From positions 1 to 64,000 of the forward strand of contig NZ_CACSKD010000007.1 of NCBI RefSeq assembly GCF_902706285.1: 64,000 bases of DNA. Reading direction: 5' to 3'. This document shows, piece by piece, positions 46,339 through 56,015 of the stretch (position 1 is its first letter; every line of letters begins with the position of its first letter). A model generated the notes under the pieces. That model made no database searches. It worked only from the letters and a program-made list of their open reading frames with translations, and was not told the origin of the DNA. Origin of the DNA: Rhizobium sp. 18055. GTDB taxonomy: Bacteria > Pseudomonadota > Alphaproteobacteria > Rhizobiales > Rhizobiaceae. The translations under genes were made by a program, and so were the position numbers.

Positions 46339-48195
46339 TCAGTCGTCGTGGCTGAGGATCACATCCAGAAACGCACCGCCATAACGCTCGAGCTTCGATT
46401 GCCCGACGCCGGAAATGCCCAGCAGTTCTTTCGAAGTGCGCGGCCGCTCGGTCGCAAAGGCAATCAGCGTCGTATCCGGGAACACCACATAGGGCGGCAC
46501 GCCCAGCGATTTGGCGATCGACGTGCGCTCGGCCCGCAAAGCGTCGAACAGCACGCCATCGCCGCCGGCAAGCGCCGACCGCCGCTCGCCCTGCGCAGCC
46601 TTCTTCGTGCGCCGCTCGGAAGCCGGCCGATCCTTGCGGAAGAACACCTCGCGTTCCCGCTTGAACACCGCCCGCGCGCCCTCGTCCAGCTTCAGCGCCC
46701 CGAAGGCCGCGTGGTCGACCCGCACCAGCCCCATCGCCAGCAATTGGCGATAGACTGATTGCCATGTCCGCGAGGCGATATCCTTGCCGGCGCCGAACAC
46801 CGGCATTTCGGCATGACCGAAACGCTCGGTCTTCTCGTTGACATTGCCGAGCAGCACATCGATCAGATGGCCGGTGCCGAAGCGTTCGCCGGTGCGATAG
46901 ATCGCCGCCAGCGCCTTGATCGCTGCATCCGTCCCTTCCCAGGTCTCGACTGGCTTCAGGCAGGTATCGCAGCCACCGCAATTGCCGCCATGGCTCTCGC
47001 CGAAATGCGCAAGGATCGCCTGTCTACGGCACGATGCCGTCTCGCAGATGGCAAGCAGCGCGTTGAGCTTGGAACGCTCCACCCGCTTGATGTCATCGCC
47101 GGCACTACCCTCATCGATCATCCGCCCGCGCTGGATGACGTCGGCCATGCCGTAGGCCATCCAGACCTCCGACGGCAGCCCGTCGCGGCCGGCGCGGCCG
47201 GTCTCCTGGTAATAGGCCTCGACCGAGCCCGGCAGATCGAGATGCGCGACATAGCGCACATTCGGCTTGTCGATCCCCATGCCGAAGGCGACGGTGGCCA
47301 CAAGGCAGAGATCTTCCTCTTTCAGGAACGCGTCCTGATTGGCGTCGCGCACCGCGCGCTCCATGCCGGCGTGATAGGCCAGCGCCCGGATGCCCTGCGT
47401 GTTCAGCCACTCGGCCGTATCCTCGACCTTGGCGCGCGACAGGCAATAGACGATGCCGCTATTGCCCTTATGGCCACTCAGAAACCGCAGCAACTGCTGG
47501 CGCGGTTGGTCGCGCTCGACGATTTCGTAGGAAATGTTCGGCCGGTCGAAACTGGTGGTAAAAATCTCGGCGTTGTTCAGCCCAAGCCGCGCGGCGATAT
47601 CGTCGCGCGTATGCGGATCGGCCGTCGCTGTCAGCGCGATGCGGGGAACGCCGGGATAGTGTTCGGCAAGCTTGCCGAGTTCGCGGTATTCCGGCCGGAA
47701 GTCGTGTCCCCACTGCGAGACACAATGGGCTTCATCGATCGCAAACAGCGCGATCTTCGAATTGCCGATGATGTCGCGGAACCCCTCCATCAGGATGCGT
47801 TCCGGCGTCACATAGAGCAGGTCGAGATTGCCGGACGAAATCGCCCGCCGAACCTCGACATACTCTTCCCGCGTCAGGGAAGAGTTCAGCGCCGCCGCCC
47901 TGATGCCGAGCTGCTTCATCGCCTCGACCTGGTCGCGCATCAGCGCAATCAGCGGCGAAACGACGATACCGAGACCATCGCGGCAAAGTGCCGGAATCTG
48001 GAAACACACCGATTTGCCGGCGCCTGTCGGAAACAGCACCAGCGCGTCGCCGCCGGCCACCACATGCTCGACCACCTGCTGCTGCTTGCCGCGGAATGCC
48101 GGATAGCCATAGACCCGGTTCAAAATGCCAAGCGGCGTACGCTCCGCGCCGAACAGCGCATCGCCCGCTGAAAATGCCGTATCGCCTCTATCCAT
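46339..48195 (-). CDS. recQ: ATP-dependent DNA helicase RecQ
   Basis: A 3'-5' DNA helicase for recombination and replication-fork repair. The 618-residue protein has motif [16 protein letters not shown], the DEAH motif [18 protein letters not shown], motif [15 protein letters not shown], the zinc-binding RQC part ([28 protein letters not shown]) and a C-terminal HRDC domain ([20 protein letters not shown]). Its ATG shares one base with the dnaG stop (TGATG), so the two are translationally coupled. The overlap is notable because recQ is not a usual member of the dnaG-rpoD operon. Confidence 0.95.
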   Translation of the reverse strand: MDRGDTAFSAGDALFGAERTPLGILNRVYGYPAFRGKQQQVVEHVVAGGDALVLFPTGAGKSVCFQIPALCRDGLGIVVSPLIALMRDQVEAMKQLGIRAAALNSSLTREEYVEVRRAISSGNLDLLYVTPERILMEGFRDIIGNSKIALFAIDEAHCVSQWGHDFRPEYRELGKLAEHYPGVPRIALTATADPHTRDDIAARLGLNNAEIFTTSFDRPNISYEIVERDQPRQQLLRFLSGHKGNSGIVYCLSRAKVEDTAEWLNTQGIRALAYHAGMERAVRDANQDAFLKEEDLCLVATVAFGMGIDKPNVRYVAHLDLPGSVEAYYQETGRAGRDGLPSEVWMAYGMADVIQRGRMIDEGSAGDDIKRVERSKLNALLAICETASCRRQAILAHFGESHGGNCGGCDTCLKPVETWEGTDAAIKALAAIYRTGERFGTGHLIDVLLGNVNEKTERFGHAEMPVFGAGKDIASRTWQSVYRQLLAMGLVRVDHAAFGALKLDEGARAVFKREREVFFRKDRPASERRTKKAAQGERRSALAGGDGVLFDALRAERTSIAKSLGVPPYVVFPDTTLIAFATERPRTSKELLGISGVGQSKLERYGGAFLDVILSHDD

Positions 48196-50225
48196 CAGTG
48201 GTTAGCCGCCCCTTTGACGCGGCCCGAAAGCACGCCGAAGCCATCGATGATGGCTTCCTGATTTTCGAGCCGAAGCCCCTCGAAGTGAACCTCCTGCAGC
48301 GCTCGCATCAGCTGGTCGATAACCTCGCCATTGCCGCTTTCGGTGGCTTCCGCGATCTCTGTTTCCAGCTCGATCTTCTGCCAGCGCAGCGCCTTGGCGC
48401 GCTTGTGGAACGCCAGAGCCTGACGATAGCCCTCGCGGGCATCCTCCATCGCAGCCTGCTCGGTGGCGATCCAGAGACGGGCATTGCGGATCTGCTGCTC
48501 CAGCGCCTGGATCAACACGGCAAACCCCTGCTCCTCCAGCCGCTCGATCAGATATTCCCGCGTCAGATGCGGCCCGGCCACGGCGGCCGCCGCCCCCAGC
48601 ATCCCCGACCACAGCCGCTGCAGCTCGCGGCTGTCATAATCGATCGAGGCGATCTCATCATATTCGTCCTGCATCAGCGCCGGATGGTTGATGACGGTCA
48701 GCGCCAGTACGCTCTCGCGCAAGGCAGGCGTTTCCTGATGACCGCGCACCAGCCCGGAGCGTGCCAGCCGGTCGGAAATGCCCCCGCCTGAAACGCGGGC
48801 GCCGCGTGGGGCCTCGTTGCCGCGCCCCTTGTTCTGGCCCCTGCTCTGCCCATTGCCGCGATCGAAGCTGCCCCGATCAAAGCTGTTACGCTCGAAATTG
48901 CGCCGCTCGCCACCAACACGGTTCTGGAACTGCGGCTGGAAGAAACCGTTCAGCCGGTCGCGCATGTCCTGCTGGTAGTGCCGGCGGACATTCTCGTCGG
49001 CAATGACGGCGACAAGCAGGCGCAGCCGCGCTTCAAGCTCGGCCTTGGATTCCGGCGTCTCGAACGTGCCGGTCTTGAGTTCGCGGCTCCAGATCATCTC
49101 GGCCAGCGGCTTCGCCTGGCTCATTACCTTGTCGAACGGCGCCCGCCCCTCGTTGCGCACCAGATCATCCGGATCCTTGCCGTCGGGCAGCATCGCAAAG
49201 CGCACGGTCTTGCCCGGCTTGATATGCGGCAATGCCAGATCGGCAGCGCGATTGGCGGCGCGAATACCGGCGCCGTCGCCGTCGAAGCACAGCACCGGCT
49301 GCGGCGTCATCCGCCAAAGCAGCTCCAGCTGGTTTTCGGTCAGCGCCGTGCCGAGCGGAGCCACAGCATTCTCGACGCCCGCCTGATGAAGCGCGATCAC
49401 GTCCATATAGCCTTCGACGGCAATGATCGTGCTGTCGCCGCTGGCGCCCTGCGTGGCACGCCGCGCCCGGGTGAAATTGTAGAGCACGTTGCCCTTGTGA
49501 AAGAGCTCAGTCTCATTAGAATTCAGATACTTGGCCGGCGCATCCGGCGACATCGCACGGCCGCCGAAGGCGATCACCTTCTCGCGCGACGACAGGATCG
49601 GAAACATGATGCGGTCGCGGAAGCGGTCGTAGGAGACCGGGATCTCCGGTCCGTGCACCACCAGCCCGCAGGCCTCGATCTGATCCTTCGGAACGCCCTT
49701 GCCGGCCAGATGCTCCTTCAGCGCATTGCGGCTGTCGGATGCGAAGCCCAATCGGAACGTCTCGATCGTCCGCCCGGTCAGCCCGCGATCACGCAGGTAG
49801 GCACGGGCTCTGGCACCGTTTGCCGTCTGCAACTGGTCCTGAAAATACTGTGTCGCCAGTTCCATCACGTCGAGGAGTGTCGTCCGCTCCTTCTCGCGCT
49901 TTTCCATCACAGGGTCGGCGATCGGCATGGCGATACCGGCCATGTCGGCGACAGTCTGCACCGCTTCCGGAAAGCTCAAGCCTTCCAGTTCGGTCAGGAA
50001 CCGGAAGTGATCGCCCGTGACCCCGCAGCCGAAGCAATGATAGCGCCCCTTGCGATCCTCGCAGTGAAAGCTCGGCGACTTCTCGCCATGAAACGGGCAG
50101 CAGGCCCAGTAATCGGCGCGCGGTACGTTGGTCTTGCGCTTGTCCCAGCTCACGCGACGACCGATCACGTCCGAAATCGGCACGCGGTCGCGTATCTCGT
50201 CGAGAAATGAGTTTGAAAAGCGCAT
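48195..50225 (-). CDS. dnaG: DNA primase DnaG
   Basis: Synthesises RNA primers for replication. The 676-residue protein has the CHC2 zinc-binding domain ([26 protein letters not shown], residues about 40-65), the TOPRIM core ([14 protein letters not shown] near 270; [12 protein letters not shown] with the metal-binding DxD near 320) and a C-terminal helicase-binding domain. An Asn/Arg/Gly-rich linker (about 425-470, [16 protein letters not shown]) separates core and C-terminal domain and is longer than in enterobacteria. It overlaps recQ by one base. Upstream is a 700-bp interval with a candidate sRNA on the other strand. Confidence 0.96.
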   Translation of the reverse strand: MRFSNSFLDEIRDRVPISDVIGRRVSWDKRKTNVPRADYWACCPFHGEKSPSFHCEDRKGRYHCFGCGVTGDHFRFLTELEGLSFPEAVQTVADMAGIAMPIADPVMEKREKERTTLLDVMELATQYFQDQLQTANGARARAYLRDRGLTGRTIETFRLGFASDSRNALKEHLAGKGVPKDQIEACGLVVHGPEIPVSYDRFRDRIMFPILSSREKVIAFGGRAMSPDAPAKYLNSNETELFHKGNVLYNFTRARRATQGASGDSTIIAVEGYMDVIALHQAGVENAVAPLGTALTENQLELLWRMTPQPVLCFDGDGAGIRAANRAADLALPHIKPGKTVRFAMLPDGKDPDDLVRNEGRAPFDKVMSQAKPLAEMIWSRELKTGTFETPESKAELEARLRLLVAVIADENVRRHYQQDMRDRLNGFFQPQFQNRVGGERRNFERNSFDRGSFDRGNGQSRGQNKGRGNEAPRGARVSGGGISDRLARSGLVRGHQETPALRESVLALTVINHPALMQDEYDEIASIDYDSRELQRLWSGMLGAAAAVAGPHLTREYLIERLEEQGFAVLIQALEQQIRNARLWIATEQAAMEDAREGYRQALAFHKRAKALRWQKIELETEIAEATESGNGEVIDQLMRALQEVHFEGLRLENQEAIIDGFGVLSGRVKGAANH

Positions 50226-50606
50226 CTAAACCTCTTGGCTGCGCTTCCATATAACCAGCTTATCCCCCCGATGCCACGCTGTTCGGCACCAAGGCAGACT
50301 ATACACAGCTTCTGAGCCGCGTTTATCGGCCCGCAGGCCTGTGGATATAGCAATCAACAAACCGTGATCAGCCTGCGACAGGGGGTGCGACAACGATTGC
50401 TGTGGCACCAAATCTGCAACCAAGCGCGCTTGAGACCTGCGACAAAAAGCGTCACGCCGATTCGCATGAAAATCATTTGAAAACATCATACTAATGAAAG
50501 TAGAGAGCTTACGAAACGCCATCACGCCGCTCGTTTCATAACGAATGAGTCAAGCGAGCCGCCACACTTAAGGCAGCCGCAGCGCGAATTATTATTTTTT
50601 TGTAAT
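50226..50606. other. dnaG upstream region, no gene seen
   Basis: About 380 bases between the dnaG start and the promoter of the candidate sRNA. A 99-codon minus-strand frame at 50226-50525 has no start context or motif. The interval should contain the dnaG promoter reading leftward; I cannot pick it out. Confidence 0.4.
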
Positions 50607-50635
50607 TTGAATCATTCGCCGCACCGCAATAACCT
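50607..50635 (+). promoter_or_regulatory. Candidate promoter of the 50642-50797 small RNA
   Basis: TTGAAT (50607-50612), a 17-base spacer and TAACCT (50630-50635) follow an AT-rich tract (attattatttttttgtaatt) that may act as an UP-like element. Predicted start near 50642. Confidence 0.4.
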
Positions 50636-50641
50636 TCAACT

Positions 50642-50797
50642 CAACAAAGCGATCCCCTTGCAAGGCACCATCCCTACCCCCGGCGCCGCCTTGCAAGGGT
50701 GTCTTTGCAAATACCCGCTGACGTGGGCCCAGGCCCTGCGTTGTCAGCCGGAGCAAAGAGCAAGAAGGCAGGAACGCCCCCAGTTCCTGCCTTCTTT
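50642..50797 (+). ncRNA. Candidate structured small RNA upstream of the 50922 gene
   Basis: An intergenic unit of about 155 bases with a promoter-like sequence in front and a very strong terminator at its end contains no plausible ORF. Three consecutive helices are visible: cccttgcaaggc (50654-50665) with its exact complement (50688-50699); ctttgc (50703-50708) with gcaaag (50753-50758), enclosing gctgac/gtcagc (50717-50722, 50743-50748); and the 14-bp terminator stem. Nested, perfectly paired arms across the whole unit argue for a functional RNA. It could instead be an attenuated leader of the 50922 gene. I cannot assign a known sRNA family. Confidence 0.55.
50762..50797 (+). terminator. Strong rho-independent terminator without upstream protein gene
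   Basis: A perfect 14-bp stem (aagaaggcaggaac 50762-50775 with its complement 50783-50796), a seven-base loop and a T-run ending CTTCTTTAATTTC. Nothing coding precedes it on this strand since the divergent dnaG, so it must end a non-coding transcript. Confidence 0.9.
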
Positions 50798-50921
50798 AAT
50801 TTCTATCTTAAGTTTAATATTCGAGATCGACCATCTCTGCCTGTGGAATATTCCACCAGCAATCGATTGACAGTTGCAGGGCCCAAGTCCAAGGAAGGCA
50901 ACATTTTCGAATGGTTGCCGT

Positions 50922-51800
50922 ATGCCACATAAGGTTGAAGATTTTCTAGACAGTGACGCCTTCTTCGCGTTGGTGCTTGAATGCGCACGCGAAATGTTGG
51001 CGATATACCGTGAAAGCCCGCGCATCGCTTCCATCTTCGCCGCCCAGCAACGCTGGTTGATGGCGCAATCCGGCTTCGCACTTCATTTCGGATACCCGGA
51101 TGAACCGGGCCGCGGCCTCTACTCCGGCCGCTTCATCGCCTTCGCCATCGACCACAAGATCGCCAGCCGGAACACTGCCGCCGCTTTCATGCAGGAAATG
51201 CTCGCCTATCGCTTCCTGCGCGTGATCGAAAGCCCCTCAGACAGGCGCACCCGCTATCTAGAGCCGACGCAAACGGCGCTCGAGCATTTCTACAAATGGC
51301 TCGCCGCCCATCTGATGATCCTCGACAATCTCGATGGCGGAGATCGCCTCGACCAGGCGATGAAGGATCCGACTGTTTTCGCCCGTATGCAGCCGCTGAT
51401 CGCCAAGGGCATCATCGACAGCACCGCCGTGCGCGACCCCGGTGCGACCTATAATCTGTTCAACTGGGCCAATTCCGGCGGACTGGTGATGGATTTCCTG
51501 ATGACCCGCATCGCCACGTCCGACACCTCGACGGAGCGCGTCTCGATCGGCAGATTGTCGCTCAAGGAAATCCGCGATCAGTTCATGATTTCGAACACCC
51601 ACCTGAAGCGCCTCCTGTCGCAGGCGTCCGAGATGGGCAGCATCGGCTGGTCCGAGCCATCCTTCAAGGGCGAGGCCTGGCTGTCGCGCAATTTCATCCG
51701 GGAATACTGGGGCTACCAGGCGGCAAAGTTCACCGTCATCGACGCAGCCGCCGAGAAGGTGATCGGGCCCGCGGTCGCAAGGACCGCGCGCCTGGCCTGA
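50922..51800 (+). CDS. Conserved hypothetical protein, possible winged-helix regulator
   Basis: A soluble 292-residue protein starting MPHKVEDFLDSDAFFALVLE. It is rich in helices, and near residues 205-250 the segment SLKEIRDQFMISNTHLKRLL followed by ASEMGSIGW resembles a winged helix-turn-helix of MarR/MerR-like type. No enzymatic motif is seen. ATG 50922 begins a well-structured N-terminus; the frame extends 16 codons upstream to 50874 without a ribosome-binding site (AAGGAAGG lies at 50891-50898). It follows the candidate sRNA after 124 bases and converges on yqeY. Confidence 0.65.
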   Translation: MPHKVEDFLDSDAFFALVLECAREMLAIYRESPRIASIFAAQQRWLMAQSGFALHFGYPDEPGRGLYSGRFIAFAIDHKIASRNTAAAFMQEMLAYRFLRVIESPSDRRTRYLEPTQTALEHFYKWLAAHLMILDNLDGGDRLDQAMKDPTVFARMQPLIAKGIIDSTAVRDPGATYNLFNWANSGGLVMDFLMTRIATSDTSTERVSIGRLSLKEIRDQFMISNTHLKRLLSQASEMGSIGWSEPSFKGEAWLSRNFIREYWGYQAAKFTVIDAAAEKVIGPAVARTARLA

Positions 51801-51818
51801 TCAATATCGCCTGATCGA

Positions 51819-52271
51819 TCAGTTCAGCAGTTCCTTCACGGCGCCTGAAGCCTTGGAGAAGTCCATCTGGCCGGCATAGCGTTCCTTCAGCACCGCCATC
51901 ACCTTGCCCATGTCCTTCGGACCGGCCGCACCGGTTTCGGCAATGATCGCCGAGATGTTGGCGCGCACGTCCGAATCGGACAACTGCTTCGGCATGAAAT
52001 CCTGGACCACGACGATTTCGGCGCGTTCCTTGGCAGCCAGTTCCGGCCTCGCATTCTCTTCGTAGATCTTCGCCGATTCGTCGCGCTGCTTCACCATCTT
52101 GGCGAGGATCTGCAGGATCTCGTCATCGCTGGCCTCTTCCTTGCCAACACCGCGATTGGCGATATCCCGGTCCTTGACGGCCGCCTGAATCAGCCGAACC
52201 GTCGAAAGCCGCTCGGCATTTCTGGCCTTCATCGCATCCTTGAGGGCGGCGGCGAGTTGATCGCGCAACAT
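51819..52271 (-). CDS. GatB/YqeY domain protein
   Basis: A 150-residue protein of the YqeY family, related to the tRNA-binding tail of the amidotransferase subunit GatB: LRDQLAAALKDAMKARNAER, STVRLIQAAVKDRDI, VVQDFMPKQLSDSD, then GPKDMGKVMAVLKERYAGQM. The protein is helical and probably binds tRNA or assists transamidation; its exact role is not known. It is divergent from carA. In Rhizobiaceae yqeY commonly lies in the dnaG-carA neighbourhood, as here. Confidence 0.93.
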   Translation of the reverse strand: MLRDQLAAALKDAMKARNAERLSTVRLIQAAVKDRDIANRGVGKEEASDDEILQILAKMVKQRDESAKIYEENARPELAAKERAEIVVVQDFMPKQLSDSDVRANISAIIAETGAAGPKDMGKVMAVLKERYAGQMDFSKASGAVKELLN

Positions 52272-52543
52272 CGTAAATACTCCTGTTTGAATGTCGCTTC
52301 ATAAACCACGCGAATGCATCGGATCAAATAAATTGCGAGAACCGCGACAGAAAGCGGCAGAAAACCCTAGGAAACTGCGGTAGAAAGATTGACCTCGGGA
52401 CATGGCGTGGCTATCTACCGCCACCTGCACCAAAATTCGTGACCAGGCCTGAAAGCGCGTGCCTTGCCGCGCGCACACGCTTGCGAACCAAATGGCCGGC
52501 CAACGTTGCCCAAGAACGTGTGGCTGCCGGAAACGGGATGAAG

Positions 52544-53749
52544 ATGACCGCGACAGCACCCTGGACAACCGAAAAGCCGACCGCCCTGCTCGTTCTGGCA
52601 GACGGCACAGTGATCGAAGGCAGGGGCATCGGCGCGACCGGCAACGTCCAGGCCGAAGTGGTCTTCAACACCGCACTGACCGGCTATGAAGAGATCATGA
52701 CCGATCCGTCCTACCTCGGCCAGATCGTCACCTTCACCTTCCCGCACATCGGCAATATCGGTACCAACGACGAAGACATCGAAGACCTGACGCCGGCAGC
52801 ACGCCACGGCGCGGTCGGCGTCATCTTCAAGGCCGACATGACCGACCCGTCCAACTACCGCGCCGTCAAGCATCTCGATGCCTGGCTGAAGGCCCGCGGC
52901 GTCATCGGGCTCTGCGGCGTCGACACCCGCGCGCTGACCGCGTGGATTCGCGAGAACGGCGCCCCGAACGCCGTCATCGCCCATGATCCCAACGGCGTCT
53001 TCGACATCGACGCGCTGAAGGCCGAAGCCAAGGCCTGGAGCGGCCTCGAAGGCCTCGACCTCGCCAAGATCGCTTCCTCCGGCCAGTCGTCGCAGTGGTC
53101 GCAGACCCCCTGGGTCTGGAACGAAGGCTATGGGGAACTGAAGGCGGAAGACGCCAAGTACCACGTCGTCTGCCTCGACTACGGCGTCAAGCGCAACATC
53201 CTGCGCCTGTTTGCCGGTCTCGACTGCAAGGTCACCGTCATGCCGGCTACAACAAGCGCCGAAGACGTGCTCGCCATGCAGCCGGACGGCATCTTCCTGT
53301 CGAACGGCCCGGGCGACCCGGCAGCCACCAGCGCATATGCCGTTCCTGTCATCCAGCAGTTGATCAAGACCGATGTCCCTGTCTTCGGCATCTGCCTCGG
53401 CCACCAGATGCTGGGTCTGGCGCTCGGCGCCAAGACCGAAAAGATGCACCAGGGCCACCACGGCGCCAACCACCCGGTCAAGGACCACACGACTGGCAAG
53501 GTCGAGATCGTATCGATGAACCACGGCTTCGCAGTCGACACGAAGTCGCTGCCCGAAGGTGTTGAGGAGACTCACGTTTCCCTGTTCGACGGCACCAATT
53601 GCGGCTTGCGCCTCACCGGCAAGCAGGTCTTCTCGGTCCAGCACCACCCGGAAGCTTCCCCCGGCCCGCAGGACAGCCACTACCTCTTCCGCCGCTTCAT
53701 CAACATGGTGCGCGAAAAGAAGGGCGAACCGGCTCTGGCCGAGCGCTGA
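52544..53749 (+). CDS. carA: Carbamoyl-phosphate synthase small subunit
   Basis: The glutaminase subunit that supplies ammonia to CarB for carbamoyl phosphate (arginine and pyrimidine synthesis). The 401-residue product has the N-terminal CPSase domain (ALLVLADGTVIEGRGIGATG, NTALTGYEEIMTDPSYLGQ) and a class I glutamine amidotransferase domain with nucleophile Cys in FGICLGHQMLGLALG and the His/Glu pair in VQHHPEASPGP. ATG 52544 gives the family N-terminus; ATG 52538 is two codons upstream and also possible. A strong terminator follows, so it is not cotranscribed with carB, which lies 9.4 kb downstream. Confidence 0.96.
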   Translation: MTATAPWTTEKPTALLVLADGTVIEGRGIGATGNVQAEVVFNTALTGYEEIMTDPSYLGQIVTFTFPHIGNIGTNDEDIEDLTPAARHGAVGVIFKADMTDPSNYRAVKHLDAWLKARGVIGLCGVDTRALTAWIRENGAPNAVIAHDPNGVFDIDALKAEAKAWSGLEGLDLAKIASSGQSSQWSQTPWVWNEGYGELKAEDAKYHVVCLDYGVKRNILRLFAGLDCKVTVMPATTSAEDVLAMQPDGIFLSNGPGDPAATSAYAVPVIQQLIKTDVPVFGICLGHQMLGLALGAKTEKMHQGHHGANHPVKDHTTGKVEIVSMNHGFAVDTKSLPEGVEETHVSLFDGTNCGLRLTGKQVFSVQHHPEASPGPQDSHYLFRRFINMVREKKGEPALAER

Positions 53750-53780
53750 GACGCCATGCGTTTAAGAGATTGAATGACGA

Positions 53781-53811
53781 AAGCTCCGGATCGATGGTCC
53801 GGAGCTTTTTT
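53781..53811 (+). terminator. Terminator of carA
   Basis: Perfect 10-bp arms aagctccgga (53781-53790) and tccggagctt (53798-53807), a seven-base loop and a run of six T ending at 53811. Confidence 0.92.
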
Positions 53812-53830
53812 CATGCGAATGGATAGGCGG

Positions 53831-54136
53831 TCAGGCCGCGCTCTTGCCAATTCCTGTCATGGAGGGCGTCAGCGCAATCCCGAGTGCCTTCATCACCTTG
53901 ATAATGGTTGCAAACTCAGGATTCCCCTCGCCGCTCAGCGCCTTGTAGAGCGAGGCACGGCTCATGCCGGTATCGCGGGCGAGTTTGCTCATGTTCTGCG
54001 CTCTTGCAACGACGCCAAGGCTCAGTGCAATGAAGGCGGGATCTTCGGTCTCGAAAGCCGCGATCATATATTCTTCAATAGCCTCTGGTGTATCGAGAAA
54101 TTCCGCACCATCGAAAGGCGTTACTTGCAGTGTCAT
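53831..54136 (-). CDS. Antitoxin of a HigBA-like type II pair
   Basis: A 101-residue DNA-binding antitoxin of the probable-addiction-module family. The N-terminal part (TPEAIEEYMIAAFETEDPAF) is typical, and the helix-turn-helix is MSKLARDTGMSRASLYKALS, followed by GNPEFATIIKVMKALGIAL. It neutralises the toxin encoded just upstream and probably represses the operon. ATG 54136 lies four bases after the toxin stop; the 21-codon upstream extension overlaps the toxin gene and is rejected. The pair sits between the carA terminator and a MATE gene. Confidence 0.9.
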   Translation of the reverse strand: MTLQVTPFDGAEFLDTPEAIEEYMIAAFETEDPAFIALSLGVVARAQNMSKLARDTGMSRASLYKALSGEGNPEFATIIKVMKALGIALTPSMTGIGKSAA

Positions 54137-54140
54137 GAAT

Positions 54141-54437
54141 TCACTCCTTCCAATCGCCGGCAAGGCGCTTGGCTTCCGCGATATCTTTGTCCTGACCACG
54201 TTTATCTCCGCCGCAAAGCAACAGGATCAGCAGCGGACCTCGGCGCACAAAATAGACCCTGTAACCCGGTCCATAGTCTATGCGCAGTTCGCTTACGCCC
54301 TCACCGACAGGCTTTACGTCACCGGCATTTCCCGCCTCGAGTCGGCTGATGCGTATGGAAATACGGGCAACTGCCCGGCGATCCTTCAAGCCGCCAAGCC
54401 ACTTTCGGAAGACATCGGTCTTGTAGATGACGATCAC
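54141..54437 (-). CDS. RelE/HigB-superfamily toxin (addiction module killer)
   Basis: A 98-residue toxin of the RelE/HigB fold, likely a ribosome-dependent mRNA endonuclease. Motifs seen are FRKWLGGLKDRRAVARI, GVSELRIDYGPGYRVYFVRR (the conserved beta-sheet with Arg/Tyr active-site residues) and LLLCGGDKRGQDKDIAEAK. Toxin precedes antitoxin, the reversed gene order typical of HigBA-like systems. The length is normal and all expected residues are present, so the module looks functional. Confidence 0.9.
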   Translation of the reverse strand: MIVIYKTDVFRKWLGGLKDRRAVARISIRISRLEAGNAGDVKPVGEGVSELRIDYGPGYRVYFVRRGPLLILLLCGGDKRGQDKDIAEAKRLAGDWKE

Positions 54438-54494
54438 CCACGAACTGTACTCGACTGGATACAGTCTGTCGATATCAGGCGGAACCCGGACGCA

Positions 54495-55898
54495 TCACGC
54501 TCCCGCCATATCTCCCTCGCGCCGCATCAGAACATAGAACCGCGCACACAGCATGATCGCAGCCGTAAACAGCCCGATCAGAAAGCCGAGCCAGATGCCG
54601 ATGCCGCCGAGACCGAGCGGAAACGCCAGCAGCCATGCAAGGAAGAAGCCGATCGGCCAGTAGGCGACCAGTGCCATGATCATTGGCACCCGCGCATCCT
54701 TCAGCCCGCGCAACAGCCCGTTGGCAATCGCCTGCAGGCCATCCACCAGCTGGAACAGTCCGGCGATGACGATCAGCGGTCCGGCATAGGCCAGCACCTG
54801 TGGTGCTTCAGCCGAATGCGTATCGAGGAACCAGCTGGCAAAAAAACCGGGCATGATCGCAAAAAGCAGCCCGCCGATGGCCGAAATGGCGCAGGCGATG
54901 ACGAATACCGATACGGCTGCCCTGACGAGGGCCACATGATCGCCCTGCCCGTGGGCAACGCCGACGCGAACGGTTGCCGCCTGCGACAGCCCGAGCGGGA
55001 TCATGAAGGCGATCGAGGCCCATTGCAGCGCAATACCGTGCGCCGCGAGCTCGATCGTGCCGATCCGGCCCATCAAAAGCGACGCCATCGTGAACAGGCT
55101 GACTTCGGCGAGGATGGTAATGCTGATCGGTAAGCCGAGACGCAAAACCTCGAAGAACGCCTTCCAGTCCGGCCGCCAGAAGCGCACCAGGATCTCGTAG
55201 CGCCGGGTTTCCGGCCGGCTCTGGACATAGGCGAGGATGAAGAAGAAGCCCGCGGTCTGCACGACGACCGAGACGATCGCAGCACCTTCCAGCCCCATTG
55301 CCGGCAGGCCGAAATGGCCAAGCACCAGCACATAGGCAAAGATCGCGTTCAGCACCAGCATGGCGATCGTCACGTTGAGGATCACCGCCGCCTTACCGAT
55401 CGCACTCACCAGCGCCCGCATGACGTTGTAGAGCAAACCCGGCAGCACGGCGAACTGGCCAATGACGATATAGCTATGCGCCAACGCAGCGACCTCGGGC
55501 GTCTGGCCGGCAGCGAGCAGGATGCGCTCGGAATTGAAGAAGGCCGGCAGCATCAGCACCCAGAAGGCGATGACGACCCACAGGCCCATGCGCAGCGACC
55601 GGCGCACACTGACGACATCGCCGCGACCGTAAGCCTGCGCCACCATCGGGATGACGGCGATCGAGAAGCCGGAACCGAAGACCAGGATCGTGAACAGGAA
55701 CTGGCCAGCCAGCACCATGGCGGCCAGATGTTCGGCGCCGAGCCGCCCGACGATCATCACGTCAGTCGTGTTGATACCGAGCTGGGCAAGCTGCGCGCCG
55801 ATCAGCGGAATCCCGAGCGCCAGCGTGGCGCGAATATGCGCGCTCCAACGGTTATCGGTTGTCGGCGCAAGCTTTCGCGCGTCGATCGGCATGTCCAT
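54495..55898 (-). CDS. MATE-family efflux transporter
   Basis: A 467-residue inner-membrane cation-coupled multidrug exporter (NorM-like) with twelve membrane segments in two MatE repeats. Visible family signatures are ALGIPLIGAQLAQLGINTTD with DVMIVGRLGAEHLAAMVL in helices one and two, and the corresponding GLPISITILAEVSLFTMASL in the second half. ATG 55898 has AGGACA upstream; the longer frame to 55997 adds a non-conserved Ser/Arg-rich start. It lies upstream of the toxin gene by 57 bases. Confidence 0.92.
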   Translation of the reverse strand: MDMPIDARKLAPTTDNRWSAHIRATLALGIPLIGAQLAQLGINTTDVMIVGRLGAEHLAAMVLAGQFLFTILVFGSGFSIAVIPMVAQAYGRGDVVSVRRSLRMGLWVVIAFWVLMLPAFFNSERILLAAGQTPEVAALAHSYIVIGQFAVLPGLLYNVMRALVSAIGKAAVILNVTIAMLVLNAIFAYVLVLGHFGLPAMGLEGAAIVSVVVQTAGFFFILAYVQSRPETRRYEILVRFWRPDWKAFFEVLRLGLPISITILAEVSLFTMASLLMGRIGTIELAAHGIALQWASIAFMIPLGLSQAATVRVGVAHGQGDHVALVRAAVSVFVIACAISAIGGLLFAIMPGFFASWFLDTHSAEAPQVLAYAGPLIVIAGLFQLVDGLQAIANGLLRGLKDARVPMIMALVAYWPIGFFLAWLLAFPLGLGGIGIWLGFLIGLFTAAIMLCARFYVLMRREGDMAGA

Positions 55899-56015
55899 GA
55901 CACTGTCCTGTGAGTTGATAGCGATGGCCGCACAATTCGGCCCGTGAGACGACGATCTAGCCGAAATCGAGCGAAACGAATACCCGGAAACATGCAAATG
56001 ATGAAATATTCATCA

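Noticed and set aside
46759-48171. A 470-codon plus-strand frame opposite recQ, and a 410-codon frame opposite dnaG (48978-50210)
   Set aside because: Both arise from GC-rich third positions of the real genes and have no ribosome-binding site or motif.
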